45,972 nt of DNA from Methylobacterium sp. Leaf123 (GCF_001423405.1 NZ_LMNS01000011.1:1-45972); one strand, 5' to 3'. Positions 1 through 8,266 are shown, numbered from the stretch's first letter. The notes: generated by a model from the sequence alone, not told the origin. Translations and numbers: made by a program.

Positions 1-39
1 CTCGATCTTGAACTCACGTCCGAACTTGCGACGCTGCAT
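1..39 (-). CDS. IS3-family transposase OrfA, N-terminal 13 codons only (runs off the window)
   Basis: The reverse strand starts with ATG and reads MQRRKFGREFKIE, the typical opening of the small helix-turn-helix OrfA protein of IS3-family insertion sequences. A GGAGG Shine-Dalgarno lies about 6 bases before the ATG (about 46-50 on the plus strand). The rest of the gene and OrfB would lie left of base 1. The element's end should fall within the next hundred bases or so, but I could not define its terminal repeat without the other end. The family call rests on 13 residues plus context. Confidence 0.6.
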   Translation of the reverse strand, partial: MQRRKFGREFKIE

Positions 40-126
40 GGAGCACCTCCGGCTTCATCATCACACCTAAACTGGGTGTCCGTGAAACCGGCAGCAGGCC
101 AGATCGATGACGCGGTCGGGGGCTAA

Positions 127-202
127 GAGCCTCACAAAACTCCCGATCTCTGACCGTTCTCTCCCTGGCGATGACGGCGCAGCGGGAGTTTTGTGAGAGG
201 CA
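127..202. mobile_element. 76-bp MITE-like element with 15-bp perfect inverted repeats and CTAA flanks
   Basis: CTCACAAAACTCCCG at 131-145 is exactly inverted at 183-197, leaving a 37-base core with no coding capacity. The 4-base sequence CTAA occurs directly outside both ends (123-126 and 203-206), as expected for a target duplication. CTAA fits the YTAR target known for IS5-type elements. The outermost bases of the two arms match less well. I infer a non-autonomous or internally deleted IS5-like element; a plain stem-loop remains possible. Confidence 0.5.
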
Positions 203-586
203 CTAAAGCGTGTTCGTGCCGACGATGCAGAAGCCATGTCCGAAAGGATCGCTGCAGAACGCAACCGGGGGAAAGCCCGGCACGCGGTGCACCTGTTCTG
301 ATCTTGCGCCGTTCGCCAAAGCGCGTTCGAGCGTCCCTTCGAAGTCATCGACCCGGAAATCGATGTGAACCGGTGTCCAATGGCGCTCATACCGGCGCAG
401 GTCGTTGCTTCCCGGCGCAGGGGATGATCCGGCCGGTTTGGCCAGAAGCCCGATCGTCGCGTCGCCCGACGTCAGCATCGCGAAGCCGGGATGAGGCCGA
501 GCCGTTTCGACGAACCCGAAGACATCGCCGAAGAACGTCAGACCCTCCTCGATCGACGGGACATCGATGGAAACCGTCACCTTCAT
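203..586 (-). CDS. VOC (glyoxalase/bleomycin-resistance fold) family protein
   Basis: This 127-residue single-domain protein has the vicinal-oxygen-chelate pattern: an N-terminal beta strand followed by SIEEGLTFFGDVFGF, then a second half with HIDFRVDDFEGTLERA and a C-terminal DPFGHGFCIVG segment. Substrate and metal use cannot be read from the sequence. The ATG at 586 is preferred over one 15 bases upstream because GGAAGGG lies about 5 bases before it. The stop codon falls within the CTAA repeat next to the MITE-like element, so the insertion left the C-terminus intact. It stands alone between mobile DNA and a gene remnant. Confidence 0.75.
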   Translation of the reverse strand: MKVTVSIDVPSIEEGLTFFGDVFGFVETARPHPGFAMLTSGDATIGLLAKPAGSSPAPGSNDLRRYERHWTPVHIDFRVDDFEGTLERALANGARSEQVHRVPGFPPVAFCSDPFGHGFCIVGTNTL

Positions 587-753
587 GTCCGCCCTTCCCA
601 TCGCTCGTATGCCGACCGGCCTGTGGGGAGCTTAACGCGCGCCGCGCATCAAGTCCTGATCCTGCCAACGCCTCTCCTTCCCTATGAGCTTGGTCCTGAG
701 GGTTAGGCGCACCGCCGCTCCGCGCGGACCGGCCGCACCGTCGGCATCGCGCC

Positions 754-1032
754 TCAGCCAAGGCCGGCAAAGACTTCGAACGAAGCGCGGATGCGCGCCT
801 CCTCGATCCCGTCCACGATGAAGACGAGGCGGGAGGTGCGCGGCCCCTCCGGCCAAGCCGCCATATGCGTCGGCGGATGAACGAGATGCTGCACGCCGTG
901 GACGGCGACCGGCCGCGCCTCTCCGGCGAGATCGAGGATACCCTTGACCCTCAGGATGCGGTGGCCATGGCGGTTGAGCAGCATCGACAGCCAGATGCCG
1001 AAGCCGCAGAGACATCGGTCGCGTTTCCCCAT
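754..1032 (-). pseudogene. CobW/COG0523-family GTPase, C-terminal-domain remnant
   Basis: The readable frame holds only the CobW C-terminal domain: FGIWLSMLLNRHG, then ILRVKGILDLAG, VHGVQHLVHPPTHM and RTSRLVFIVDGI, ending in EVFAGLG. COG0523 proteins are metal-insertion GTPases of 320-400 residues, with Walker motifs and a CxCC metal site in the N-terminal part. None of that is found upstream in any frame, since the Crp-type gene begins about 65 bases away. I read this as the 3' relic of a deleted gene. A free-standing CobW_C protein of about 90 residues is a less likely alternative. Confidence 0.65.
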
Positions 1033-1096
1033 GCCGTTCCAGGCGAGATAAGGCGGCCGGATCGAACGGCGAGGACCGATGCGTCTCGGCCGGCCC

Positions 1097-1828
1097 TCAC
1101 TCGGGGGCGGCGGCCGGGCTCTTCCGGAACGGGCCGATCAGGCGCTCGTACGCGGCTTCGGCGGGGCCGTAGCTGTTGCCCGCGAGGTCGCACAGCATCC
1201 CGCGGTTGCGGACGGTGACCAGGGCCCGCTTGGCCTGGATCGCGCCGTAGCCCTCGAGCGCCTGGATCGCCAGCGTCACGGTCGATCGCTGCGTCGCCAG
1301 CATGATCGACAGGAAATCGTGGGTAAGCGAGAGATCGTCGCCCTCCAGCCGGTCGTGCGCCATGAGGATCCAGCGGGCCAGCCGCTCCTCGACGGAGTAG
1401 GCGCCGTTCGACATCGCCGTCTGGCTCACGGTCGTCATCACCGTGTGGGTGTAGCGCAGCAGCAGGTCGTGCAGGGCGGGGCTGTTCCGCAGCGCGTCGC
1501 GGAACGCTTCGACCCCGATCCGCAGCCAGGGACCGCCGACCTGGACCAGAAGCTCGTGGGGCGCGCGATCCACGTTCAACACGCTGGCTGTGCTGACCAT
1601 TCCCTCATAGCCGAAACAGCCGACCTCGATCCGCCGTCCCTCACTCGTGACGGCCACGTTCGACGACAATCCGGCCTCCGGAAAGTAGACGAAATCCAGC
1701 GGATCCCCGACGGACCAGAGGATGTCGCCTCTGCGGACCTCGACGCGCTCGAAGGGCGGCAGGAGCTGTTCCAGCTCGCTCGGCGGCAGCGCCTGTAGCA
1801 GGCGATTTCGTGGTGGTGATACGCCCAT
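1097..1828 (-). CDS. Crp/Fnr-family transcriptional regulator
   Basis: This 243-residue protein has an N-terminal cyclic-nucleotide-binding-type beta barrel (about 15-130, with FERVEVRRGDILWSVGDPLD) and a C-terminal winged helix (about 165-225). The recognition region is LSLTHDFLSIMLATQRSTVT. No FNR-type N-terminal cysteine cluster is visible, and the phosphate-binding cassette does not match classical cAMP-binding Crp, so the ligand is unknown. Proteins with this opening (LPPSELEQLLP) are common stress and metabolic regulators in Rhizobiales. It stands alone between the CobW relic and the iron-uptake genes, and control of its neighbours is only a possibility. Confidence 0.85.
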   Translation of the reverse strand: MGVSPPRNRLLQALPPSELEQLLPPFERVEVRRGDILWSVGDPLDFVYFPEAGLSSNVAVTSEGRRIEVGCFGYEGMVSTASVLNVDRAPHELLVQVGGPWLRIGVEAFRDALRNSPALHDLLLRYTHTVMTTVSQTAMSNGAYSVEERLARWILMAHDRLEGDDLSLTHDFLSIMLATQRSTVTLAIQALEGYGAIQAKRALVTVRNRGMLCDLAGNSYGPAEAAYERLIGPFRKSPAAAPE

Positions 1829-1917
1829 CGCTGGCTCCGGCCCCTCGCGTGTTCCTGTGGGAACGCCGGCTCGGAAGTCTGGGTTCTATGCCGCTGGACG
1901 GCGCGTGAGCCGCGCAG

Positions 1918-3102
1918 TTACCCCCGTGCCGAGGCCTCGGCCGGTTGGGCCGCGCGGACGGGAGCCCTTCGCCGCCCGGCCCGGCGGCGCAGCACGTAGA
2001 GAGTCAGCCCGGTCGCGAAGAAGCCGGGGAGCGCAAGCGCCGCAAGGCAGAACAGCAGGGCGACGGGCGCACCGAAGAAGCGCCCGCGATGCACCTCCAG
2101 CATGTTGTCGGCGATGCGCGGGCCGAGAGCCGCGTCGGCGGCGCGTTTGTCGGTGAGCGAGGCGCCGGTGCGGGCGTCGTAGGTGGCCTCGTTGCGGAGG
2201 CTCGAATCCGGTGCGTACCAGCGGATGCGGATTGCCGCGGCCTCCGGCCCCGGCAGGGTCAGGGTCGCAAGAGCCGCCCGGCGCGTGGCCGAGAACTCCG
2301 CCCAGGCGGTATCGACGGCCACTGAGCCTTCCGGGATCTTGCCCTCGGGGGGCTTGCCGCCGGGCGCGCGGTCTGCGGCCCGCGCCGGGGCCGCTTGGCC
2401 GGTCAGTAGCCATGTCGCGCCCGCGCGGTACCATTCATAGGACCACCACAGGCCCGACAGGGCGCTCACCGCGTAGAGCGGCAGAAGCCATGTCCCGGCC
2501 ACCGCATGCAGCGACCACCAGCGGGCCCGGCCGGGCCGGGCGAGGTTCGGCCGGAGCCAGACCCGCCAGCCGTGCCGGCCGGGCCAGCGCAGATACAGCC
2601 CGCTGCCGAGGAAGACGAGCAGTGCGATGGCGCAGGCGCCGGTGATCGTACGGCCCCAGCCCTTGCCCTCGTCGGGAAGCAGCAGCCAGCGGTGCAATTC
2701 CCGCACGGTGGCGAAGAACGCTTCGAGCCGCACGGGGCCGAGCACGGTCCCCTCCGTGGGGTCGGCGTAGACGGGCGCGGGCCGCCCGCCGCTGGCCCGG
2801 TCGCGGGCAAACCGCGCCACGGCGCTCTGAGCGGGATCGCCCGACAGGGTCAGCGCGGAGACCCGCTGCCCTTGCAACTGCGCCTCGATCCGCGCCGCCA
2901 GGGCCGAGGGCGTGAGCGGCGGCCGGTCCTGCGCCGCCGAGACTTGGATCCGGTCGCGGTTGGCGAAGGCGGTGATCGCCTCCTCGTAGCTCATCAGCGC
3001 GCCCGTGAGGCCCATCAGCGCGAGCACGAGCCCGGCGGTGAGGCCGAGCGCCCAGTGCAGGCGAAACAGAACGGTGCGGGTGGGAGAGAAGGCTGAGGGC
3101 AT
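1918..3102 (-). CDS. PepSY-associated TM-helix membrane protein (siderophore-uptake partner)
   Basis: This 394-residue inner-membrane protein has the PepSY_TM layout. One helix lies near 14-37 (LHWALGLTAGLVLALMG), followed by a periplasmic loop. Helices follow near 150-170 and 195-225 (HAVAGTWLLPLYAVSALSG), then a second soluble part, a last helix near 345-370 and a basic C-terminus. Members often sit beside TonB-dependent receptors and have been linked to ferric-siderophore reduction or iron handling in the periplasm. It is downstream of the receptor gene on the same strand, about 55 bases away, so the two are probably cotranscribed. Its exact reaction is not known from sequence. Confidence 0.85.
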   Translation of the reverse strand: MPSAFSPTRTVLFRLHWALGLTAGLVLALMGLTGALMSYEEAITAFANRDRIQVSAAQDRPPLTPSALAARIEAQLQGQRVSALTLSGDPAQSAVARFARDRASGGRPAPVYADPTEGTVLGPVRLEAFFATVRELHRWLLLPDEGKGWGRTITGACAIALLVFLGSGLYLRWPGRHGWRVWLRPNLARPGRARWWSLHAVAGTWLLPLYAVSALSGLWWSYEWYRAGATWLLTGQAAPARAADRAPGGKPPEGKIPEGSVAVDTAWAEFSATRRAALATLTLPGPEAAAIRIRWYAPDSSLRNEATYDARTGASLTDKRAADAALGPRIADNMLEVHRGRFFGAPVALLFCLAALALPGFFATGLTLYVLRRRAGRRRAPVRAAQPAEASARG

Positions 3103-3157
3103 GACGCTCGGAAAAAGTCAGTTCGGTTCGGCGTTCGGTTTCCGGACGGCGCGCCCC

Positions 3158-5341
3158 TCAGTAGCGCGCCGTCAGGCTGGCGAGCACGGTCAGGGGCGCG
3201 CCGGGCTGGTTGTTGAATGGGTTGAACGGCTGCTCGATGTAGCGCCGGTCGGTGAGGTTGCGGCCGTTCACGGCAAAGCGCCAGGTCGGGTCGATCTCGT
3301 AGAACACAGCCGCGTCGAGGCGGGCATAGGCGCCGACCTTGTAGGTGTTGGTGATGTCGCCGAAGCGCTCGCCGACATAGGTGAGGCCGCCGCCGAAGCC
3401 CCAGCCATGCAGGGGGCCGCCCTGGAACTGGTAGGTCGACCAGACGCTGGCGCTGAAGACCGGGGCCGCCGGCAGGCGGTTGCCGATGGCGACGGTCGCA
3501 TCCTTCGTGACCTCGGCATCGAGATAGCCGATGCCGCCGATGACCTTCCAGCCCGGCAGGATCTCGCCGGCGATGTCGCCCTCGAACCCCTGCGAGCGCT
3601 GCTGGCCGGTGATGATCGAGAAGCCGGTATTGACCGGATCGGAGGCGGCGACGTTCGCCCGCAGGATGCGGAAGGCGGCGGCACTCACCGTGAGCCGGTC
3701 GGGGATCAGGTCGAAGCGGGCGCCCACCTCCACCTGCTCGCCGGTCTCCGGGGGCGGGCTCGCGACGTCGAGGACGTTGGCGGTCTGCGGCACGAAGGAG
3801 GTGGTGTAGCTGCCGTAGAGCGTGAGCGGCTCCACCGGCCGCCAGACGAGGCCGACCCGCGGCGAGACCCCGGTGAGGTGCTGCTCCGGCGGGATCGTCC
3901 GCGTGGTCGGCGTGCGCTGGAAATAGAGCTGGTCGGCGGTATCGAAGCGCACGCCGAGCACGAGCTGCAGGCCGGGAAAGAACTCGATCTGGTCCTGCAT
4001 GTAGACGCCGAACAGGCTGAGCTTCTGCCGCAGGTCGCTCTGCAGGGCGAGCGTGCCGATTTGCGGCACCGAGCCCCGGATCGGGTTGAGGAAGGAGACC
4101 GAGGTCGCGGTCCCCTGCGTCGTGAACGGATGGCGGAACCCGTCCACGATCTCGAAACCGGCCAAGGCGGTGTGGCGGAAGCCGAACGGATCGATGAAGC
4201 GCCCGACCGCCTCGGTCCGGCTGTCGATCGAGTGATAGATCGATTCGCCCTCGGTGAGGCGCCGCGCCACCGTGGTGCCGGCGGCGTTCACGCCCGTCGC
4301 CCGGGTCGCCAGGAGATTGAACGATCCCCACTGGCCGTTGACCGCCTGCCGCAGGGTCAGGTTCTCATTGACGTCGTGCTCGGCCAGCAGGGTGATCGAG
4401 TTCGATTCGCCATAATAGCGCGACCACGGCTCGCCGTAGAAGCGGCGGATGTTATCGAGCGGCACCCGGCCGCGGAAGGCGATCAGGCCCTCGTCGTACT
4501 GGCTGTGCTGACGGGTGAACTCAGCGTTGAGGTAGACCCGCGTCGAAGGATCGGGTGTCCAGACGAAGGCCGGCGCGAAGAAGTGCCGGGAGTTTTCCGG
4601 GCCGCCGAAATCGCGGAAGGTCGCCTCGTTCTGCGTGCCGAAGCTGAAGCGGGCGGCAAGCCCCTCCACGCTCGGGATCGCGCCCGAAACCGAGCCCTGC
4701 ACCCGCCGGAAGCCGAACGAACCGCCCTGGACCGTCAGGTCGGCGGAGGGCGTGAGGGTCGGCTGGCGCGTGACGATGTTGATCAGGCCGCCGGGGTCGC
4801 CCTGGCCGTAGAGCACGGAGGCCGGGCCCTTGAGCACTTCGATCCGCTCGACATTGGCGAGGTCACGCTGCGTCGGCTGAAAGGTGTTGGCCGGGTTCAG
4901 CACCAGCCCGTCGATGGCGTAGGTCTGCGTGCGGAAGCCGCGCAGGATGTAGGTGTCGGAGCGCCCTTGAATGGTGCCCCCCGGCTGGACGTTGCTGACA
5001 TTGGTGAGCGCGTCGGTCAGGCGCACATTCTGCTGATCGACCAGAACCTCGCGCGGGACGACTTGAATCGATTGCGGCGTGTCGCGCAACGCCGTGTCCG
5101 TCCGCGTCGCGGTGGCCGAGCGCGTGGCGCGGTATCCGACGACCGGACCGCTCGCCCGCTCGCCGTTGCCCGCAACCGAAAGTTCGGACAAAACCGCCTC
5201 GGCCCCCTCCGGGGGGACGGTTTGCGCTTGGGCGCCGAGGGGCCAGGACAGGGCGAGGCCGAGCAGGACGCGTGAGCCGGTGATGAGCGCGGCCGATCCC
5301 GGTGTGACGGGATGCGGTCTTCCCTGCGCTGCGTTGCTCAT
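3158..5341 (-). CDS. TonB-dependent siderophore receptor
   Basis: This outer-membrane receptor (727 residues from the chosen start) brings ferric siderophores into the periplasm using TonB energy. A signal peptide (VLLGLALSWPLGAQA) is followed by a plug domain with LRDTPQSIQVVPREVL and YILRGF. The long beta-barrel ends in NLTDRRYIEQPF and a terminal ARY, as is usual for FhuE/FpvA-like receptors. The ATG at 5341 is chosen because it puts the hydrophobic signal segment near the N-terminus; an in-frame ATG 141 bases upstream would add a non-hydrophobic stretch. No FecR-like signalling extension is evident. The PepSY gene follows in the same direction. Confidence 0.9.
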   Translation of the reverse strand: MSNAAQGRPHPVTPGSAALITGSRVLLGLALSWPLGAQAQTVPPEGAEAVLSELSVAGNGERASGPVVGYRATRSATATRTDTALRDTPQSIQVVPREVLVDQQNVRLTDALTNVSNVQPGGTIQGRSDTYILRGFRTQTYAIDGLVLNPANTFQPTQRDLANVERIEVLKGPASVLYGQGDPGGLINIVTRQPTLTPSADLTVQGGSFGFRRVQGSVSGAIPSVEGLAARFSFGTQNEATFRDFGGPENSRHFFAPAFVWTPDPSTRVYLNAEFTRQHSQYDEGLIAFRGRVPLDNIRRFYGEPWSRYYGESNSITLLAEHDVNENLTLRQAVNGQWGSFNLLATRATGVNAAGTTVARRLTEGESIYHSIDSRTEAVGRFIDPFGFRHTALAGFEIVDGFRHPFTTQGTATSVSFLNPIRGSVPQIGTLALQSDLRQKLSLFGVYMQDQIEFFPGLQLVLGVRFDTADQLYFQRTPTTRTIPPEQHLTGVSPRVGLVWRPVEPLTLYGSYTTSFVPQTANVLDVASPPPETGEQVEVGARFDLIPDRLTVSAAAFRILRANVAASDPVNTGFSIITGQQRSQGFEGDIAGEILPGWKVIGGIGYLDAEVTKDATVAIGNRLPAAPVFSASVWSTYQFQGGPLHGWGFGGGLTYVGERFGDITNTYKVGAYARLDAAVFYEIDPTWRFAVNGRNLTDRRYIEQPFNPFNNQPGAPLTVLASLTARY

Positions 5342-5482
5342 GGCCGTTCCGATTCGAGAGCCGGCTCCACGGAGTCGGTACGGCGCGTTTACATATGTGG
5401 CTTTGAACGCGGCAAGCGTTTGCTTGTCTATTTTGTGGGATTTGTCCGATTTAGAGAGCGCGTCGTTGCGCAAGAACAACAT

Positions 5483-5499
5483 TTTATTCTGGGTCTAAA
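5483..5499. promoter_or_regulatory. Weak candidate Irr/ICE-like iron-control box in the divergent spacer
   Basis: TTTATTCTGGGTCTAAA lies in the AT-rich part of the 344-base spacer between the siderophore receptor and the DUF2269 gene, about 140 bases before the receptor start. Compared with the rhizobial iron-control-element pattern TTTAGAA-N3-TTCTAAA it matches 10 of 14 fixed positions. That is suggestive only. No clear Fur or RirA site was found in the rest of the spacer. Confidence 0.25.
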
Positions 5500-5685
5500 G
5501 TAAAAATGAGGCTGCGTCGGTTGCATGTCCGGGAAGTCTTCGCTCGAAGCGATCCTGCGGCGCCGATGTTCGGTTCGTTCGCGGGCGGCGTTGCCCCCGC
5601 GGAGGCTGCTCGCGCCGCGTGCGCTTTCATGTCTACAATCGTCCCGACAATCCTTGCGCGATTGCCATGGCCGGGGCGCACCGAC

Positions 5686-6186
5686 ATGCGACGCCTTCTC
5701 AAGTTCCTGCACACGATGGGGGCGGTCGGGCTGATGGGGGCGATGGCCTGCCTCGTCATCCTCCTGAGCCACACCCCGCCCCCCGCCTCGCTCGCCGGCT
5801 ACGCCCTGATGCGCGGGGCGATGGGCTCGGTCGCGACATGGATCTTCCTGCCCTCGCTCGGCCTCACGCTGATTTCCGGGCTGCTGGCGGTCGCGCTGCA
5901 TCCGGGCTTTCGCGAAGCGGGGTGGGCCTGGATCAAGCTCGCCACCGGCGTGCTGGTGTTCGAGGGCGGCTTCGTCGGCATCCAGGGGCCGATGCAGGAG
6001 GAGGCCCGGCGCAGCGCCGCCGCGCTCCGGGGCGAGATCGATCCCGCCACCCTCACGGGCGCGCTGGCGGCCGAGAGCAACACCCTCTGGGTGATCCTCG
6101 CGGTCGCGGTCATCAACGTCGTGCTCGGCATCTGGCGGCCGCGCATCCTGCGGCTTCCGCGCTCCGACGTGTCACGGCCGGCCTGA
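5686..6186 (+). CDS. DUF2269-like integral membrane protein
   Basis: This 166-residue protein has four hydrophobic segments: LLKFLHTMGAVGLMGAMACL, WIFLPSLGLTLISGLLAVAL, LATGVLVFEGGFVGIQG and TLWVILAVAVINVVLGIW. The length and the HTMG start resemble DUF2269/COG5528-type predicted membrane proteins of unknown function. The ATG at 5686 is taken because the first helix starts right after it; the preceding in-frame codons are non-hydrophobic. It is divergent from the siderophore receptor and leads toward the molybdoenzyme and flavin-reductase genes, so a role in redox or metal biology is possible but not shown. Confidence 0.7.
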   Translation: MRRLLKFLHTMGAVGLMGAMACLVILLSHTPPPASLAGYALMRGAMGSVATWIFLPSLGLTLISGLLAVALHPGFREAGWAWIKLATGVLVFEGGFVGIQGPMQEEARRSAAALRGEIDPATLTGALAAESNTLWVILAVAVINVVLGIWRPRILRLPRSDVSRPA

Positions 6187-6355
6187 CGGGGTATTGGGGC
6201 AAAAGGCACTTGGGGGACAGGGCGCCTTGGGGGAACATGGGGTGACGCGGAACGCTTTCGGGCGAAGCTCCGTTGCCGCCCCTGGGGCTCGTATGGGATC
6301 AAGGGAGGCGGTGCGCCGGCACGGCTCCCGGCAGATGGGACGGCGGAGGAGCGTG

Positions 6356-6961
6356 ATGGCGACGCGAGGCTTTACCGGGCGGCCCCCCGCCGCGGCGATC
6401 CGCGAGCGGCTTCCGCCGGGTCAGTACCTCACCGACGATTTCCCCGTGCTTCAACTCGGGCCGACACCGCGGGTCTCGACCGAGGGCTGGCGCTTCACCC
6501 TGCGCCAGGGTTCGCGACCGCTGGCGAGCTGGACTTGGGACGAGTTCATGCAACTCCCCCGCACCCGCTGGAGCGGCGACATCCATTGCGTGACCAAGTG
6601 GTCGAAGTTCGACACCGCCTGGGAGGGCGTGAGCTTCGACGATATCCTCGCGGCGGCCGGTCTCGAGGCGCCGACGGGCTTCCTTCTGGCGGAGAGCCAC
6701 GACGATTACACCACCAATGTGCCGGTGGCGGATCTGACCGGCGGCAAGGCGATGGTGGCGACCCATTACGACGGCAAGCCGATCCCGCCCGACCATGGCG
6801 GCCCGGCCCGTCTCCTCGTGCCGCATCTCTATTTCTGGAAAAGCGCCAAATGGGTGAAGGGCCTGCGCTTCACCGAACGGGACGAGGCCGGGTTCTGGGA
6901 ATTGCGCGGCTACCACATGTATGGCGACCCCTGGCGTGAGCAGCGTTTCAGCGGCGATTGA
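6356..6961 (+). CDS. Sulfite-oxidase-like molybdopterin oxidoreductase (cytosolic)
   Basis: This 201-residue single-domain enzyme of the sulfite oxidase/YedY fold binds Mo-molybdopterin. Cys78 in DIHCVTKWSK is the expected molybdenum ligand. FELR-type features follow: WEGVSFDDIL, ESHDDYTTNVPVADL, PDHGGPARLLVPHLYFWKSAKWVKGL and a YGDPW end. No Tat signal, heme domain or dimerisation domain is present, unlike MsrP or full sulfite oxidases. A GGAGGAG site 5-6 bases before the ATG fixes the start. The flavin reductase gene begins 13 bases after the stop and is the likely electron partner. Substrate is unknown; sulfite or oxidised methionine are only candidates. Confidence 0.85.
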   Translation: MATRGFTGRPPAAAIRERLPPGQYLTDDFPVLQLGPTPRVSTEGWRFTLRQGSRPLASWTWDEFMQLPRTRWSGDIHCVTKWSKFDTAWEGVSFDDILAAAGLEAPTGFLLAESHDDYTTNVPVADLTGGKAMVATHYDGKPIPPDHGGPARLLVPHLYFWKSAKWVKGLRFTERDEAGFWELRGYHMYGDPWREQRFSGD

Positions 6962-6974
6962 AGGATTGCCCGAC

Positions 6975-7706
6975 GTGACCGGCATCGCGCCCTCGCCCTT
7001 GCCATCCCCCTGGCGGGCCGTGACGATCCGGGCGATCACGCCCGTGACGCCGCGGGTGAAAAGCTTCCGCTTCGGCCCCCTGGATCGCCCGCACCGGGCG
7101 GGCCAGCACGTCGACGTGCGCCTCACCGCGCCCGACGGCTACCAGGCGCAGCGCAGCTACTCCATCGCCTCGGCGCCGGACGATCCCGCCGGGATCGAGC
7201 TGATGATCGAGGGATTGGAGGCGGGCGAGGTCTCGGGCTTCTTCGACACCGTGGCCGAAATCGGCGACGCGATCGAGCTGCGCGGTCCCCTCGGCGCGTT
7301 CTCGTGGAGCCCGGAGGAGGGCGGGCCGGTGCTGCTGATCGGCGGCGGCTCCGGCATCGTGCCGCTGCTGGCCATGGTGCGCGCGCGGACGCGGCGGGCG
7401 TCCAAGGTGCCGATGCTGCTGATCTACTCGGTGCGCAATGCCGCCGAGGCCATCGCCCGGGCGGAGCTGGCCGCGCTCTCCCGCGACGAGACCGGATTCG
7501 ACCTGACCCTGCTCCTGACCCGCGAGGGACCGACCGCGGGCCGGCGCATCGACCGCGTGATGATCGATACCGCGATTGAATGCTTAGGGATGCCGCGCCA
7601 CGCCTTTGTCTGCGGCAGCAACGGCTTCGTCGGCACGGTGGCCGATCTGCTGGTGGATGCGGGCGTGAAGCCGGGCGTGGTCCGCACGGAGCGGTTCGGC
7701 GGCTGA
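6975..7706 (+). CDS. FNR-family FAD/NAD(P)H oxidoreductase (ferredoxin-reductase-like, no 2Fe-2S domain)
   Basis: This 243-residue two-domain reductase has an FAD-binding barrel with RSYSIAS (about 75-81) and a nucleotide-binding half with LLIGGGSGIVPLLAM. The C-terminus carries HAFVCGSNGFVGTV and ends in RTERFGG, the usual FNR end. There is no plant-type ferredoxin domain, so electrons must leave to another protein. The GTG at 6975 has AAGGA about 9 bases upstream; in-frame starts at 6936 (GTG) and 6921 (ATG) would overlap the previous gene. Directly downstream of the molybdoenzyme, it most likely donates electrons to it or takes them from it. Confidence 0.85.
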   Translation: MTGIAPSPLPSPWRAVTIRAITPVTPRVKSFRFGPLDRPHRAGQHVDVRLTAPDGYQAQRSYSIASAPDDPAGIELMIEGLEAGEVSGFFDTVAEIGDAIELRGPLGAFSWSPEEGGPVLLIGGGSGIVPLLAMVRARTRRASKVPMLLIYSVRNAAEAIARAELAALSRDETGFDLTLLLTREGPTAGRRIDRVMIDTAIECLGMPRHAFVCGSNGFVGTVADLLVDAGVKPGVVRTERFGG

Positions 7707-7735
7707 CGTCGTTCCGGTTCGGGGGCCCCGAGCGG

Positions 7736-7758
7736 GAAGGGCGCAAGGATCGCCCTTC
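7736..7758. terminator. Hairpin after the oxidoreductase operon (no T-tract)
   Basis: GAAGGGCG pairs exactly with CGCCCTTC around a 7-base loop, 30 bases after the flavin reductase stop. There is no U-run, so it is at best a weak or Rho-assisted terminator between two convergent genes. Confidence 0.35.
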
Positions 7759-7855
7759 GACGGCAAGGCCGCCAGCCTGTCCGCGGCCGTTCTGCAAGGG
7801 AGCCGGCCCGGATCAGAACCGGCTCTCCTCAAGCTCACGCGAGGGCGCCTTGGTT

Positions 7856-7879
7856 GCCGAACCGGTCTCCGGGTTCGGC
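7856..7879. terminator. Hairpin at the 3' end of the TIGR02300 gene
   Basis: GCCGAACC and GGTTCGGC form an 8-bp stem just below the stop of the minus-strand FYDLN protein gene. There is no clear T-run. Its position fits transcript termination or 3'-end protection. Confidence 0.3.
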
Positions 7880-7888
7880 GGCGGGCGC

Positions 7889-8266
7889 TCAGCCTTCCTC
7901 GTCGCCGTCCGAATCGTTGTCGATCAGATCGGAGACGTCGTCGTCGCCATCCTCTTCCTCGAGGAAGGTGTCGTCGTCCGTTCCCCCGGCGGCGTTGTCG
8001 CCACCCTCTTCGTCGTCCACGGCGATATCGGCATCGTCCTCGCTGGCCTCGGCCTCATCGAGGGAGACGATCTCCGGGCCGGCCTTCTCGTCCTCGTCCT
8101 CGTCGTCATCCGTGGTGCGGCTGACAACGGGCGGGGCGACGCGGGACGTCGCGACTTGGTAGATCGTGCCGCATTTCGGGCAGGTCGCCGGATCACGGTC
8201 GAGATCGTAGAACTTGGCACCGCAATTCATGCACTGGCGTTTGACGCCGAGTTCCGGTCTAGCCAC
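7889..8266 (-). CDS. TIGR02300-family protein (FYDLN acid domain)
   Basis: This 125-residue protein starts with a zinc-ribbon-like pair of CxxC motifs (Cys12/15 and Cys29/32) around GAKFYDLDRDPATCP. From about residue 52 on it is a strongly acidic tail of Asp/Glu runs ending GDEEG. The family is common in alphaproteobacteria, often near aroA and cmk as here, and has no established function. The acidic tail makes the underlying DNA look repetitive, but it is coding. It faces away from aroA, with one small unknown gene between them. Confidence 0.9.
   Translation of the reverse strand: MARPELGVKRQCMNCGAKFYDLDRDPATCPKCGTIYQVATSRVAPPVVSRTTDDDEDEDEKAGPEIVSLDEAEASEDDADIAVDDEEGGDNAAGGTDDDTFLEEEDGDDDVSDLIDNDSDGDEEG

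Noticed and set aside
3005..5275. A 756-codon open frame opposite the TonB receptor
   Set aside because: It is an antisense shadow caused by high GC at third codon positions. It lacks domain features, while the receptor frame has a signal peptide, plug and barrel.
7900..8110. GA/TC-rich repetitive DNA that looks like a low-complexity repeat
   Set aside because: It encodes the acidic Asp/Glu tail of the TIGR02300 protein.
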